64,000 bases of DNA from Sinorhizobium fredii (GTDB taxonomy: Bacteria; Pseudomonadota; Alphaproteobacteria; Rhizobiales; Rhizobiaceae): assembly GCF_002944405.1 (NCBI RefSeq), contig NZ_CP024307.1:330501-394500 (forward strand). The letters are read 5' to 3'. Made by a program: the position numbers and the translations under genes. The notes beneath the pieces are model-generated. The model was not told the DNA's origin and did not search any database. It saw only the letters and a program-made list of their open reading frames with translations. Positions 1 to 8,628 of this stretch are shown here, in pieces; position 1 is the stretch's first letter; every line of letters begins with the position of its first letter.

Positions 1-21
1 CGCGCGTAAGCGTCTGCTCAT
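1..21 (-). CDS. 5' end of a gene running off the left edge
   Basis: On the minus strand an ATG at 21 opens a frame reading MSRRLRA before the window ends. A GGGAG ribosome-binding site sits 6 nt upstream (28-32), which is why I treat it as a real start. Only seven codons are visible, so no function can be given. It lies downstream of dnaN on the same strand, beyond the dnaN terminator, and so is probably a separate transcription unit. Confidence 0.35.
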
Positions 22-103
22 AATGTGCTCCCATCTGCGGCGAAAACAAGTCGGCCTGCGTCTGAAAGCGACACTTTATCAACAACCAGCGACAGTCCCG
101 CCA

Positions 104-137
104 ATGAAAAACCCGCCAGGCGGCAGCATGGCGGGTT
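104..137 (-). terminator. Rho-independent terminator of dnaN
   Basis: A perfect 9-bp stem AACCCGCCA (110-118) / TGGCGGGTT (129-137) with a 10-nt loop. Read on the minus strand it ends in GGCGGGTTTTTC, a GC stem followed by a short U tract, about 105 nt after the dnaN stop codon. Confidence 0.75.
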
Positions 138-240
138 CTATCCGATTTCGCGCCGCTGCCCGCCTCTTTAAATCGCAGTCGATTTCGGACCGGAAACGTG
201 CTGCAGCGACCTCTGTGCGTCTGATCGAGACGTATTGTCC

Positions 241-1359
241 TCAGACGCGCATCGGCATCAGCACGTAGAGCGCGTCGTCCGCGGCAAGATCGCGCACCAA
301 GGTCGGCGAGCCGGGATCCGCCAGCATGAAGACCGCCTCATTGCCGGTAAGCTGGGCAGTGATGTCGAGAAGATATTTGGCGTTGAAGCCGATTTCGAGC
401 GGATCGCTCTCATAACCGACCGGCAATTCTTCCGTTGCGCTGCCGGAATCCGGATTGTTGACGGTCAGCGTCATCTGGCCGTCGGAGAGCGCCAGTTTGA
501 CGGCCCGGCCGCGTTCGGAGGAGATCGTCGAAACGCGGTCGACGGCCTGTGCGAAGGACTGGCAGTCGACGCGCAGTTCCTTGTCATTGCCGGCCGGAAT
601 CACCCTTTGATAGTCCGGGAACGTCCCGTCGATCAGCTTCGACGTCATGACGATCGAGCCGATCGTCAGGCGGATCTTCGCGTCCGAGACCTCGACCGTG
701 ACCACCACGTCAGGAGTGTCGAGCAGTTTTTGCAATTCGCTGACGGTCTTGCGCGGAATGATGATGCCGGGCATGCCCTCGGAGCCGGCCGGCGCCTCGA
801 TGTCGGCGCGGGCGAGGCGATGGCCGTCGGTAGCCACCGCCCGCAGCTTGAGCTCGCCCTTGTTCTCAACCGTGTGGAAGAAGATGCCGTTGAGGTAGTA
901 GCGCGTTTCCTCCGTCGAGATCGCGAACTGCGTCCTGTCGATCAGCATCTTCAGATCCGTCGCCTTGGCGCGGAAGGAATGCGAGAAGCTGCCGGCCGTG
1001 AGGTCCGGGAAGTCCGATTGCGGCAGGCATTGCAACGAGAACTTGGAGCGGCCCGAGGCGACGGTCATCGCCGTGCCCTCGGCATTGGTGGCGAGCAGCA
1101 CCTCGGAACCGTCCGGCAGCTTGCGAACGATGTCATAGAGCAGATGCGCCGGAACGGTGGTTGCGCCCGCCTGTTCCACCTGCGCCGGTGTTGCCTCGGT
1201 GATCTCCAGGTCGAGGTCGGTCGCCTTCATTTCGAGGCTGGCGCCGTCGGAGCGCAGCAGCACGTTCGAGAGGATCGGGATCGTGTTGCGCCGTTCGACC
1301 ACGCGGTGGACATGGTTCAGCGATTTCAAAAGATTGGACCGCTCGAGAGTAATGCGCAT
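241..1359 (-). CDS. dnaN: DNA polymerase III subunit beta (sliding clamp)
   Basis: A 372-residue protein of the usual family length. It has the three-fold clamp repeat (about 1-120, 128-245 and 247-372), the GHRLA motif near residue 178 and the typical C-terminus YVLMPMRV. The homodimeric ring holds Pol III on DNA and recruits MutS, Hda and other clamp binders. It starts at MRITLERSNL with ATG at 1359. It is transcribed alone on the minus strand, divergent from rsmI, and is followed by a stem-loop terminator. It is separated from dnaA by about 42 kb; in many bacteria dnaA and dnaN are adjacent, but in rhizobia they are commonly apart. Identification is secure. Confidence 0.98.
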   Translation of the reverse strand: MRITLERSNLLKSLNHVHRVVERRNTIPILSNVLLRSDGASLEMKATDLDLEITEATPAQVEQAGATTVPAHLLYDIVRKLPDGSEVLLATNAEGTAMTVASGRSKFSLQCLPQSDFPDLTAGSFSHSFRAKATDLKMLIDRTQFAISTEETRYYLNGIFFHTVENKGELKLRAVATDGHRLARADIEAPAGSEGMPGIIIPRKTVSELQKLLDTPDVVVTVEVSDAKIRLTIGSIVMTSKLIDGTFPDYQRVIPAGNDKELRVDCQSFAQAVDRVSTISSERGRAVKLALSDGQMTLTVNNPDSGSATEELPVGYESDPLEIGFNAKYLLDITAQLTGNEAVFMLADPGSPTLVRDLAADDALYVLMPMRV

Positions 1360-1613
1360 GGGATGCTACCGCTTTCAACCATTGCCGGACGGGCGGGGCG
1401 CGCCTGCCGCGGCGTCAAACTGCGTGTGTCCCGGCCGGCCGGCCGGAGCGATGTGGACGGGCAAAATGGCAGAAAAATCGCCGCGAAAGCAAGCGGTTTC
1501 GCGGGCTTTTCCCAAATGCAGCAGCCTGCCGTCCCGGCCGGCCTTGCCCTGCGCTGGCCGCTCACTCATAAAGGGCGCGAATCGGCAAGCCGGGCATCAG
1601 CGGGAACAGGGCG

Positions 1614-2543
1614 TTGGAAAAGCAGCAATCGGCCGAGGCGGCGGAGAAGGAAAGACAGCGCAGCTTTCGGCTGCACAATGCAAGCGTACCGGCGCGCCCC
1701 CTGGAACCGGCGCTCTATCTGGTGGCGACGCCGATCGGCAACCTCGCCGATATCACCTTGAGGGCGCTGGAGACGATTGCCGGCGCCGATCTGCTCGCCT
1801 GCGAAGATACGCGCGTGACGCGGGTGCTGCTCGATCGCTACGGCATCGTCAATCGGCCGGTCGCCTACCACGAACACAATGCCGCCGAGGCCGGGCCGCG
1901 GCTGATTGCGGGGCTCGCCGAGGGGAAATCGGTGGCGCTCGTTTCCGATGCCGGTACGCCGCTCGTCTCCGATCCCGGGTATCGCCTGGCGCAACTCGCG
2001 GTCGACGCCGGCCACAAGGTCGTTCCCGTCCCCGGCCCGTCGGCGCCGCTTGCCGCCCTCGTCGCGTCGGGACTTCCGAGCGACGCCTTCCTGTTTGCCG
2101 GGTTTCTGCCGACCAAGGACAAGGCGAAGCGTGACCGGCTCAGGGAATTCGCCGCTGTGCCAGCGACGCTCCTCTTCTTCGAGTCGCCGCACCGCATCGC
2201 CGCCACCGTCGCCGCCGCCGCCGCGGTTTTCGGCGAGGAGAGGAGAGCCGCTGTCTGCCGCGAGCTGACCAAGGCCTTCGAGGAGTTCCGCCGCGGCACG
2301 CTCGGCGAGCTCAAAGCCTTTTATGACCAAGGCGCGAGCGTCAAGGGCGAGATCGTGCTGGTGATCGGTCCGCCGGACGCAAAGCCCGTCGCGGAGGCCG
2401 CGGACGTGGACGCGCTGCTGAAGGAGCTCGTCCGCGACATGCCGATGGGCAAGGCGGCGACGGAGGCGGCGCGCCGGACCGGACTGCCGCGCAAGGAGCT
2501 TTACGATCGACTCCTCAGCCTGAGGGACAGTCATGAAGGCTGA
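1614..2543 (+). CDS. rsmI: 16S rRNA (cytidine(1402)-2'-O)-methyltransferase
   Basis: A 309-residue SAM-dependent methyltransferase that 2'-O-methylates C1402 of 16S rRNA. The tetrapyrrole-methylase fold starts near residue 34 with [19 protein letters not shown], followed by CEDTR, the [12 protein letters not shown] loop and the PGPSA motif; these are diagnostic for RsmI. The start is a TTG at 1614, preceded by about 30 residues not present in shorter family members, so a later start cannot be excluded. It overlaps yraN by 11 bp, indicating translational coupling, as in many proteobacteria where rsmI-yraN is a conserved pair. Confidence 0.95.
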   Translation: MEKQQSAEAAEKERQRSFRLHNASVPARPLEPALYLVATPIGNLADITLRALETIAGADLLACEDTRVTRVLLDRYGIVNRPVAYHEHNAAEAGPRLIAGLAEGKSVALVSDAGTPLVSDPGYRLAQLAVDAGHKVVPVPGPSAPLAALVASGLPSDAFLFAGFLPTKDKAKRDRLREFAAVPATLLFFESPHRIAATVAAAAAVFGEERRAAVCRELTKAFEEFRRGTLGELKAFYDQGASVKGEIVLVIGPPDAKPVAEAADVDALLKELVRDMPMGKAATEAARRTGLPRKELYDRLLSLRDSHEG

Positions 2544-2901
2544 GCGCCCGGCTGCCCGCAAGCTCATGGCGCTGAAGCGCGGCCATCTCGCCGAATACCG
2601 AGCCGCGCTCTGCCTGATGCTCAAGGGCTACCGGATCGTCGCGATGCGCTATCGCACCAAGCTCGGCGAGATCGACATCATTGCCCGCCGCGGCGACCTG
2701 ATCGCCTGCGTCGAAGTCAAGGCCCGGGCGAGTTTCGACGGAGCCGTCTTCGCCGTCTCCGATACGGCGCAGCGGCGGATCAGGGCGGCGAGCGATATCT
2801 GGCTGTCGCGCCAGACGGATTTTCACCGCCTCTCGGTCAGCTACGACATCGTCGCCGTCATGCCCTGGCGCTGGCCGCGGCACCTGCCGGACGCGTTTTG
2901 A
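2533..2901 (+). CDS. yraN: YraN family protein (UPF0102), endonuclease-like fold
   Basis: A 122-residue protein of the UPF0102/YraN family. It carries the restriction-endonuclease-like core [11 protein letters not shown] and VEVKAR (Asp and Glu/Lys of a PD-(D/E)XK-type site) near residues 45-65. The biochemical role is not established. The ATG at 2533 lies inside the end of rsmI. In many alphaproteobacteria gshB follows yraN, but here a 5.6-kb transporter operon lies between them. Confidence 0.93.
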   Translation: MKAERPAARKLMALKRGHLAEYRAALCLMLKGYRIVAMRYRTKLGEIDIIARRGDLIACVEVKARASFDGAVFAVSDTAQRRIRAASDIWLSRQTDFHRLSVSYDIVAVMPWRWPRHLPDAF

Positions 2902-2915
2902 TCAAACGATCAAAA
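2896..2915. promoter_or_regulatory. Perfect palindrome before the ugp operon (candidate operator)
   Basis: TTTTGATC (2896-2903), AAAC, GATCAAAA (2908-2915): an uninterrupted 8-bp inverted repeat with a 4-bp centre overlapping the yraN stop codon. There is no T tract on either side to make it a terminator. Size and symmetry suit a LacI- or DeoR-type repressor site; the regulator is unknown. Confidence 0.4.
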
Positions 2916-2948
2916 ATGTAATCGATCCGACACAAAAGCATTACCGGC

Positions 2949-2965
2949 CTGTCATCGAATGTCAC
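2949..2965 (+). promoter_or_regulatory. Pho-box-like direct repeat upstream of ugpB
   Basis: CTGTCAT (2949-2955) is followed by TGTCAC (2960-2965). The PhoB consensus is two CTGTCAT-type 7-mers at an 11-bp period; here the TGTCA cores are 10 bp apart, one base short. ugp operons are PhoB-controlled in E. coli and S. meliloti, so the position 43-59 bp before the ugpB start is meaningful. Confidence 0.4.
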
Positions 2966-3007
2966 TAGTCCACTGCCCACCGCAACCACGGTGGAGAGGG
3001 ACCAGCC

Positions 3008-4306
3008 ATGTTGAAAACCATTTCGTTCGCAGCCATTGCTCTTGCATTTTCCACGACGACGTCGCTCGCCGCGACCAACATCACCTGGTGGCACGGCATG
3101 GCCGGTCGCAACGGCGAGGTGATCAACGAGGTCGCCCAGAAATTCAACGTCTCCCAGAGCGCCTGCGCCCTGACGCCGGTCAGCAAGGGCACCTATGAGG
3201 AAGCGCTTGCCTCCGGCATCGCCGCTTTCCGCTCCGGCGAACAGCCGAACATCCTGCAGGTCTTCGACGCCGGTGCCGCAACCATCATCAACGCCAAGGG
3301 CGCCGTCATTCCGGCCGAGGACCTGATCACCAAGGCGGGCTACAGTTTCGACCGTGGCGCTTTCATCGACGGCGTGCGCTATTTCTACGCCGATAGCGAA
3401 GGCAAGTTCGTCGGCATGCCGTTCAATTCCTCGGCGCCGATCATGTATATCAACGACGAGGCCCTGAAGAAGGCCGGCGTCGAGGCCCCGAAGACCTGGG
3501 AAGAGTTCGAGGCTATCGCACCGAAGCTGAAGGAGGCTGGCTTCATTCCGCTCGTCCAGTCGCAGCTCACCTGGCAGTTCACCGAGAACTTCTTCTCACG
3601 CAACAACATCCAGTTCGCCACCAACAACAACGGCTACGACAGCGTCGTCGATACCAAGCTCAAGGTCACCGACCCGAACCTGGAGATGATGTTCGAGAAG
3701 CTGAAGGCCTGGAAGGACCAGGGCTACTTCGCTTTCTACGGTGCCGGCTGGAACGACAACCAGAAAGTCTTCGAAGAAGGCAAGGCAGCCCTTTGGATCG
3801 GCTCCTCCGGCTCCTTCGGCGGTCTGCAAAAGACTGCGACCATGCCCTTCTCGGCGACCTTCCTGCCCTATTGGAACGCGATCAAGGGCGCCGGCACCAA
3901 CTCCTTCATCGGCGGCGCCGCACTCTTTGCCATGTCCGGAAAGTCGGACGAGGAAAACAAGTGCGTGGCCGATTTCTTCCAGTTCCTGACCTCGCCGGAA
4001 GTCCAGTACTTCTATCACAAGGACACCGGCTATGTTGCGATCACCAAGGCGGCCTATGAGCTCGCCCAGAAGGACGGCTACTACAAGGAAAAGCCGGTCG
4101 CCGAAGTCGGCATCAAGCAGCTCCTGCTGCCGGCCGGCGATTGGTCCAGGGGCTACCGCCTTGGCTTCTATCCGCAGATCCGCGAGATCATGGAGCGCGA
4201 ATACGGCCGCATCTTCTCCGGCGAAGCGACCGTGAAGGATGCCCTAGAAGCGATCGAGAAGGAAGGCAACGAACTGCTCGCCCGTTTCGCCAAGACCGCC
4301 GGCTGA
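3008..4306 (+). CDS. ugpB: sn-glycerol-3-phosphate ABC transporter substrate-binding protein
   Basis: A 432-residue periplasmic binding protein (family 1). A Sec signal peptide covers residues 1-21, with likely cleavage after TTSLA. The mature protein begins with the UgpB-type segment ITWWHGM, and the family signature QVFDAGAAT (about 95-103) is present. It captures glycerol-3-phosphate and probably glycerophosphodiesters and delivers them to UgpAE. The ATG at 3008 follows GGAGAGGG. It is the first gene of ugpB-ugpA-ugpE-ugpC, with a Pho-box-like site and a palindrome upstream. The E. coli protein is of similar length (438). Confidence 0.93.
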   Translation: MLKTISFAAIALAFSTTTSLAATNITWWHGMAGRNGEVINEVAQKFNVSQSACALTPVSKGTYEEALASGIAAFRSGEQPNILQVFDAGAATIINAKGAVIPAEDLITKAGYSFDRGAFIDGVRYFYADSEGKFVGMPFNSSAPIMYINDEALKKAGVEAPKTWEEFEAIAPKLKEAGFIPLVQSQLTWQFTENFFSRNNIQFATNNNGYDSVVDTKLKVTDPNLEMMFEKLKAWKDQGYFAFYGAGWNDNQKVFEEGKAALWIGSSGSFGGLQKTATMPFSATFLPYWNAIKGAGTNSFIGGAALFAMSGKSDEENKCVADFFQFLTSPEVQYFYHKDTGYVAITKAAYELAQKDGYYKEKPVAEVGIKQLLLPAGDWSRGYRLGFYPQIREIMEREYGRIFSGEATVKDALEAIEKEGNELLARFAKTAG

Positions 4307-4321
4307 TTGCGATGAGCGAGG

Positions 4322-4440
4322 CGAGCCCCTCACCATTCCCCTTTCCCCGCGCGCGGGGAAAGGGGAATGCCGCCGACAATGGAGCGTCCCTTCTCCCCGC
4401 CAGTGCGGGGAGAAGGTGGCGGGCAGGCCGGATGAGGGGC
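4322..4440. repeat. Compound palindromic REP-like element between ugpB and ugpA
   Basis: It has two units. The first is a perfect 36-bp palindrome (4334-4369) built around TTTCCCCGCGCGCGGGGAAA. The second (4388-4440) has the form CTTCTCCCCGC...GCGGGGAGAAG followed by GGTGGCGGGCAGG and GGATGAGGGGC. The second unit recurs near 24830, 25870, 31040 and 37250. Such mosaic elements are typical of rhizobial intergenic regions. The last bases contain the ATG used here as the ugpA start. Confidence 0.85.
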
Positions 4441-5352
4441 CGCTCCAAAGATCAAGGAGAGCAGGCAGCCGCCAAGCGCGTGCAATTCGCCTCGCCTTTC
4501 CTGCCCTATCTCTTTCTCGCGCCGCAGCTCGCGATCATCTTCGTGTTCTTCTACTGGCCGTCTGCCCAGGCGATCCAGTCCTCCTTCTATCTCGAGGATC
4601 CGTTCGGTTTCGGCTCCACCTTCGTCGGCCTCACGAACTATGCCGACGTCCTGAAGTCGACCGAGTATTTCGGCATAGCGCGGTTCACGGCCATCTTCAC
4701 CGCCCTCGTCACCTTCTTCGCGCTGGCGATCGGGCTCCTGCTCGCCGTCAAGGCGGACGGCGTCATTCGCGGCAACGCGACCTACAAGACGCTGCTCATC
4801 TGGGTCTATGCGATCGCCCCGCCTGCCGCCGGCCTGATCGGCATGATGTTCTTCAACCAGCATATCGGCCCGCTCGTCGAATTCGCCCGCTGGTTCGGTT
4901 GGGACATCAAAGTCGGGCTCGATTATTTCGACACGGCCTTCGCGATGATCGTCGTCGCGGTCTGGAAGCAAATCCCCTACAACTTCATCTTCTTCCTTTC
5001 GGGACTTCAGGGCATTCCGGTGTCGGTGCGCGAGGCGGCGGCGATCGATTGCCGCTCGGAACTGCGCCGCTTCTGGACGGTCATCCTGCCGCTGCTGGCG
5101 CCGACTGCCTTCTTCCTGCTGATCATCAACGTCACCTATGCGCTTTTCGATACGTTCGGCATCATCGACGTGATGGTGAAGGACAAGGCCGCCAACAACC
5201 CGATCACGCTCGTCTACAAAGTCTACATGGACGGCTTCCGCGGCAACGATCTCGGCGGCTCCTCGGCGCAATCGGTGATCCTCATGCTGATCGTCCTGGT
5301 GCTCACCGTCTTCCAGTTCCGCTTCATCGAGCGGCGCGTGCACTATAATTGA
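4432..5352 (+). CDS. ugpA: sn-glycerol-3-phosphate ABC transporter permease
   Basis: An inner-membrane permease of the MalF/UgpA type with about six TM helices and the EAA loop near REAAAIDCRSELRRFWTVIL. The region SPFLPYLFLAPQL aligns with the start of E. coli UgpA, as does the loop DPFGFGSTFVGL. The start is uncertain. ATG 4432 (306 aa) lies inside the REP element and adds MRGRSKDQGEQAAAKR. GTG 4480 would give a protein beginning VQFASPFLPYLF that matches the family better, but the AAGGAG at about 4454 is some 20 nt away. The reading frame stays open far upstream, so the ATG is a choice. ugpE follows after 10 nt. Confidence 0.9.
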   Translation: MRGRSKDQGEQAAAKRVQFASPFLPYLFLAPQLAIIFVFFYWPSAQAIQSSFYLEDPFGFGSTFVGLTNYADVLKSTEYFGIARFTAIFTALVTFFALAIGLLLAVKADGVIRGNATYKTLLIWVYAIAPPAAGLIGMMFFNQHIGPLVEFARWFGWDIKVGLDYFDTAFAMIVVAVWKQIPYNFIFFLSGLQGIPVSVREAAAIDCRSELRRFWTVILPLLAPTAFFLLIINVTYALFDTFGIIDVMVKDKAANNPITLVYKVYMDGFRGNDLGGSSAQSVILMLIVLVLTVFQFRFIERRVHYN

Positions 5353-5362
5353 GGTGATGCCG

Positions 5363-6205
5363 ATGCATCGCACCCGTTTGCTCGACCACGTCATTCTTCT
5401 GATCGGCGTCTTCATCATGGTGATGCCCGTCGTCGTCGCCTTCATGACCTCGACCCACGAGGCGGCAGACATCCACCGCAATGGCCTCAGTCTCACCTGG
5501 GGCGGCCATTTCGCCGAGACTTATGAGACGGTTCTGGCCCGCGAGGGCGGTTTCACCGGCAAGGTCACCGGCTTCAACATGATGCTGAACTCCATGATCC
5601 TCGGCGTCGGCTTTGCCGTCGGCAAGATCGTGCTCTCGATGCTGGCGGCCTATGCGATCGTCTATTTCCGCTTTCCGCTGGCGAGCTTGTTCTTCTGGGT
5701 GATCTTCACGACGCTGCTCCTGCCGCTCGAGGTCCGCATCCTGCCCTCCTACGAGGTGATGAATGCCCTGAGGCTGACGAACACCTATACCGGGCTGATC
5801 GTGCCGCTTCTCGCCTCTGCGACCGGCACCTTCTATTTCCGCCAATTCTTCAAGTCGGTACCGGACGAACTCCTGGAGGCGGCGCGGATCGACGGCGCGG
5901 GGCCGTTCAAGTTCTTCATCGACGTGCTGGTGCCGCTGTCGCGCACCATGATGGCGGCGATCTTCATCATCATGTTCGTCTACGGCTGGAACCAGTATCT
6001 CTGGCCGACGCTGATGACGACGGACGAGGGCTTCTTCACGCTGGTGCGCGGCATCAAGCAGATCCTGCTCGTCTGGGTCGGCTCCAACATTCCCGATTAC
6101 AACGAGGCCTTTGCGCTGGCCATCCTCGCCATGCTGCCGCCGGTTATAATCGTCGTCATGTTCCAGCGCTGGTTCATCAAGGGACTTACTGAGAGCGACA
6201 AATAG
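5363..6205 (+). CDS. ugpE: sn-glycerol-3-phosphate ABC transporter permease
   Basis: A 280-residue inner-membrane permease of the MalG/UgpE type with six predicted TM helices. The cytoplasmic EAA loop is ELLEAARIDGAGPFKFFIDV, which contacts the UgpC ATPase. I chose ATG 5363 because GAGG at 5351-5354 is spaced 8 nt from it; in-frame GTG 5354 and ATG 5357 are too close to that site. It forms the translocation pore with UgpA. Length agrees with the E. coli protein (281). Confidence 0.93.
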   Translation: MHRTRLLDHVILLIGVFIMVMPVVVAFMTSTHEAADIHRNGLSLTWGGHFAETYETVLAREGGFTGKVTGFNMMLNSMILGVGFAVGKIVLSMLAAYAIVYFRFPLASLFFWVIFTTLLLPLEVRILPSYEVMNALRLTNTYTGLIVPLLASATGTFYFRQFFKSVPDELLEAARIDGAGPFKFFIDVLVPLSRTMMAAIFIIMFVYGWNQYLWPTLMTTDEGFFTLVRGIKQILLVWVGSNIPDYNEAFALAILAMLPPVIIVVMFQRWFIKGLTESDK

Positions 6206-6249
6206 AGCATTTCCCGGCGAAGTGTGCGGCGGTTCGCCGTCGGAAATGC
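6204..6249. repeat. Palindromic intergenic element between ugpE and ugpC
   Basis: Imperfect inverted repeat GCATTTCCCGGCGAA (6207-6221) / TTCGCCGTCGGAAATGC (6233-6249). It resembles the GCATTTCC...GGAAATGC repeats common between rhizobial genes. It breaks the otherwise tight ugp operon and could form a hairpin in the mRNA. Confidence 0.6.
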
Positions 6250-6335
6250 GCAGACACAAAGTGGAACGACCGGAGGCGCGGCGGGTTTTAGATCCGTTCC
6301 CGCTCCGCATTCCTCATTGACCAACGGAGCTAGCC

Positions 6336-7462
6336 ATGGCGGCGATCGATATCGCAGAGGTCTAAAAATCTACTCGGGCAATGTCGAGGCCGTAAAGTCG
6401 GTCTCGATCGACATTGCCGACGGCGAGTTCATCGTGCTCGTAGGCCCCTCCGGCTGCGGCAAGTCAACGCTTCTGCGCATGGTCGCCGGGCTGGAGACGA
6501 TCTCGAAAGGCAGCGTGACGATCGGCACGCGCCTCGTCAACGATGTCGATCCGGCCGAACGCGACATCGCCATGGTCTTCCAGAATTATGCGCTCTATCC
6601 GCACATGACGGTTTACCAGAACCTGGCCTATGGCCTCAGGAACCGGAAGACGCCGAAGGCGGAGATCGACGCGCGCGTCGCGGAAGCCGCGCGGATGCTG
6701 GAGATCGAGCCCTATCTCGACCGCAAACCGCGGGCGCTTTCGGGCGGCCAGCGCCAGCGCGTCGCCATGGGCCGGGCGATCGTCCGCAAGCCGGCCGCTT
6801 TTCTCTTCGACGAGCCGCTTTCGAACCTCGATGCGAAGCTGCGGGCCTCGATGCGCGGCGAGATCAAGCGGTTGCAGAAGCGGCTCGGTACCACCTCGCT
6901 CTACGTGACCCACGACCAGCTTGAGGCGATGACGCTCGCCGATCGGCTGGTGGTGCTGAACGGCGGCCGCATCGAGCAGATCGGCCGGCCGCTCGAGGTC
7001 TATCACGCACCGGCCTCGACCTTCGTCGCGAGCTTCATCGGCTCGCCGGCGATGAACCTCCTCAAGGGCATGCTCGAAGGCGGCCGCCTGCATATCGGCA
7101 CGCATGCGATCGACCTCGACTATCCGGCGCCGACCCGGGGGCCGGTGACCGTCGGGCTCAGGGCGGAAGACTTGCGCCCGGCATCTGCCGGCGAGCAGGC
7201 CTTGCTCTTCCGCGTCGACTATGTCGAGGAACTCGGAGCACAACGCCTGGTGCACGGCGCGGTCGAGGATCAGCCGCTGACCGTCGCGTTGCCGCCGGAA
7301 ACGCCGCTTTCCAGCGAGCTTGCCATCGCCATCCCGATGGATCGCCTGCATTTCTTCTCGGCGGAGAACGGCAAGCGGCTTCATCGTCAAGAGCGGGCGG
7401 ATGGCATGGCCGGTGCCGCGCCGGCCCGTCCGCACGCCGTGAATTTGGAGCCTGTGTCGTGA
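6336..7462 (+). CDS. ugpC: sn-glycerol-3-phosphate ABC transporter ATP-binding protein, frameshifted near the start
   Basis: The ATPase of the ugp importer. Walker [11 protein letters not shown]-loop QNYALYP, signature [14 protein letters not shown], Walker [12 protein letters not shown] and the H-loop THDQ are intact, with a MOPB-type regulatory domain from about residue 240. The natural start is ATG 6336, preceded by GGAG at 6326-6329, and reads MAAIDIAEV. It then meets TAA at 6363 in that frame. The rest of the protein, beginning [12 protein letters not shown], is in the -1 frame. Restoring one base at about 6362-6364 would join them. Without it, translation would need an upstream start such as TTG 6317 or GTG 6224, giving an unrelated N-terminus. 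This is a real mutation or a sequencing error. The stop overlaps the next gene (GTGA). Confidence 0.88.
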
Positions 7463-8451
7463 TTGAGAAAGCCGTATCGACCCTTGCTGTTCCTTCGCGA
7501 GAGCACCGCGAGGGCATTGCCCGGACGGAACGCAGCATCCCTACCCATGACGCGATCATGGCCGGGATCGAGGCGATGAACACGATCGAGGTCGGCGGCG
7601 CCGCCACGACGCCAGCGCCGCTTGCCTTTCCCTTCACTGTTGCTGCCTGGAACCTCGAGCGCTGCCTGTTTCCCGAAGAAAGCGCCGAGCATCTCCGCGC
7701 GACCGGGGCGCGGCTCGTGCTGCTTTCGGAGATGGACAACGGCATGGCCCGCACCGGCCAGCGCCACACGACGGCCGAGATTGCGAGCGCGTTGGAAATG
7801 CAATACGCCTACGGCGTCGAGTTCATCGAGCTCGGCCTCGGCTCCGATACCGAGCGCGAATTCTGCAAGGACGACTTCAACGACAAGGGCTTCCACGGCA
7901 ATGCCTTGCTGACCGCCGTGCCCCTCCGGCGTCCCTTCCTGTTGCGGCTTTGCGGGGAGCGCCTGTGGTTCAGGGACGAGACCGATCAGCCGCGTCTCGG
8001 CGAGCGCTGCGCCGTCGGTGCCGTGATCGAGACCGAAGCGGGTCCCTTCGTCGCCGTTTCCACGCATTTGGAAAGCGCCACGACCGCCGCCTATCGCGAG
8101 CGGCAGATGAAGGAACTGATCGATCAGCTGGACACCGCCTTTCCCGAACTTCCGATCCTGATCGGCGGCGATCTCAATACGGGAAACCATATCGGCGGCG
8201 ATTTCGAGGCGGAGGGCCTCTTTGCGGCGAGCGCTGCACGCGGCTTCACCCGCCACGGCGGACCGCTCGATCAAATGACCACCCGTCCGAGCCTGATCAC
8301 CCGTTGGCCGAAACGGGCGATGAAGCTCGACTGGTTCTTAGCGCGGGGGCTGAAGATCGGCGAGAGCCGCATCGTTCCCTCGCTCGACACCTCAGGGCGG
8401 CCGCTCTCCGATCACGACCTCATCACCTGCCTCGTCGAGGGTTTCCAATAG
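7459..8451 (+). CDS. Endonuclease/exonuclease/phosphatase-family metalloenzyme in the ugp operon
   Basis: A 330-residue protein with the EEP fold from about residue 55. The visible metal and catalytic motifs are AAWNLE (Asn), LSEMD (Glu), FHGNALL, VSTHLES (His), GGDLNT (Asp, Asn), DWFL and the C-terminal SDHDL (Asp-His). The first 50 residues look like a poorly conserved extension, so a later start is possible. GTG 7459 overlaps the ugpC stop by 4 nt, so the two are co-translated. In E. coli the matching operon position holds UgpQ, a glycerophosphodiester phosphodiesterase. That this unrelated fold does a similar job, releasing glycerol-3-phosphate from imported diesters, is my inference. No signal peptide is evident, so it should act in the cytoplasm. 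Confidence 0.85.
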   Translation: MIEKAVSTLAVPSREHREGIARTERSIPTHDAIMAGIEAMNTIEVGGAATTPAPLAFPFTVAAWNLERCLFPEESAEHLRATGARLVLLSEMDNGMARTGQRHTTAEIASALEMQYAYGVEFIELGLGSDTEREFCKDDFNDKGFHGNALLTAVPLRRPFLLRLCGERLWFRDETDQPRLGERCAVGAVIETEAGPFVAVSTHLESATTAAYRERQMKELIDQLDTAFPELPILIGGDLNTGNHIGGDFEAEGLFAASAARGFTRHGGPLDQMTTRPSLITRWPKRAMKLDWFLARGLKIGESRIVPSLDTSGRPLSDHDLITCLVEGFQ

Positions 8452-8540
8452 GCGCCGGTCTCCTTGCCTAAGCGCCTTGCGCATTCTACATGTGGCGGGC
8501 CTCCTGTGGCGGTGTCCGCCGTTGCGGGTGCATGATCGTC

Positions 8541-8590
8541 GCGGTAGCGCTTTGAATTGCTGTATGATTTCGCCGAAGCGATTTCCGCCT
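8541..8590. repeat. Decayed half-copy of a dispersed repeat upstream of gshB
   Basis: GTAGCGCTTTGAATTGCTGTATGATTT (from 8544) matches the reverse complement of the repeat at 63512-63610 and the copy at 42766-42868 (TGTAG..TTTGA.TGCTGCATG). The CTACAGCG hairpin half is missing. It lies at the junction between the ugp block and gshB. Confidence 0.5.
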
Positions 8591-8628
8591 TGGGCGAATG
8601 CGGCAGGGGAACCAACGGGAACGGGAAA

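Noticed and set aside
235..1761. Long plus-strand open frame over dnaN
   Set aside because: It lies in a shadow frame of dnaN, has Arg/Asp/His-rich composition typical of reverse-frame GC-rich DNA, and shows no family motif.
6355..6370. Programmed frameshift in ugpC
   Set aside because: A -1 slip would be needed at GTC TAA, which is not a slippery heptamer, and no stimulatory structure is evident. A mutation or sequencing error is simpler.
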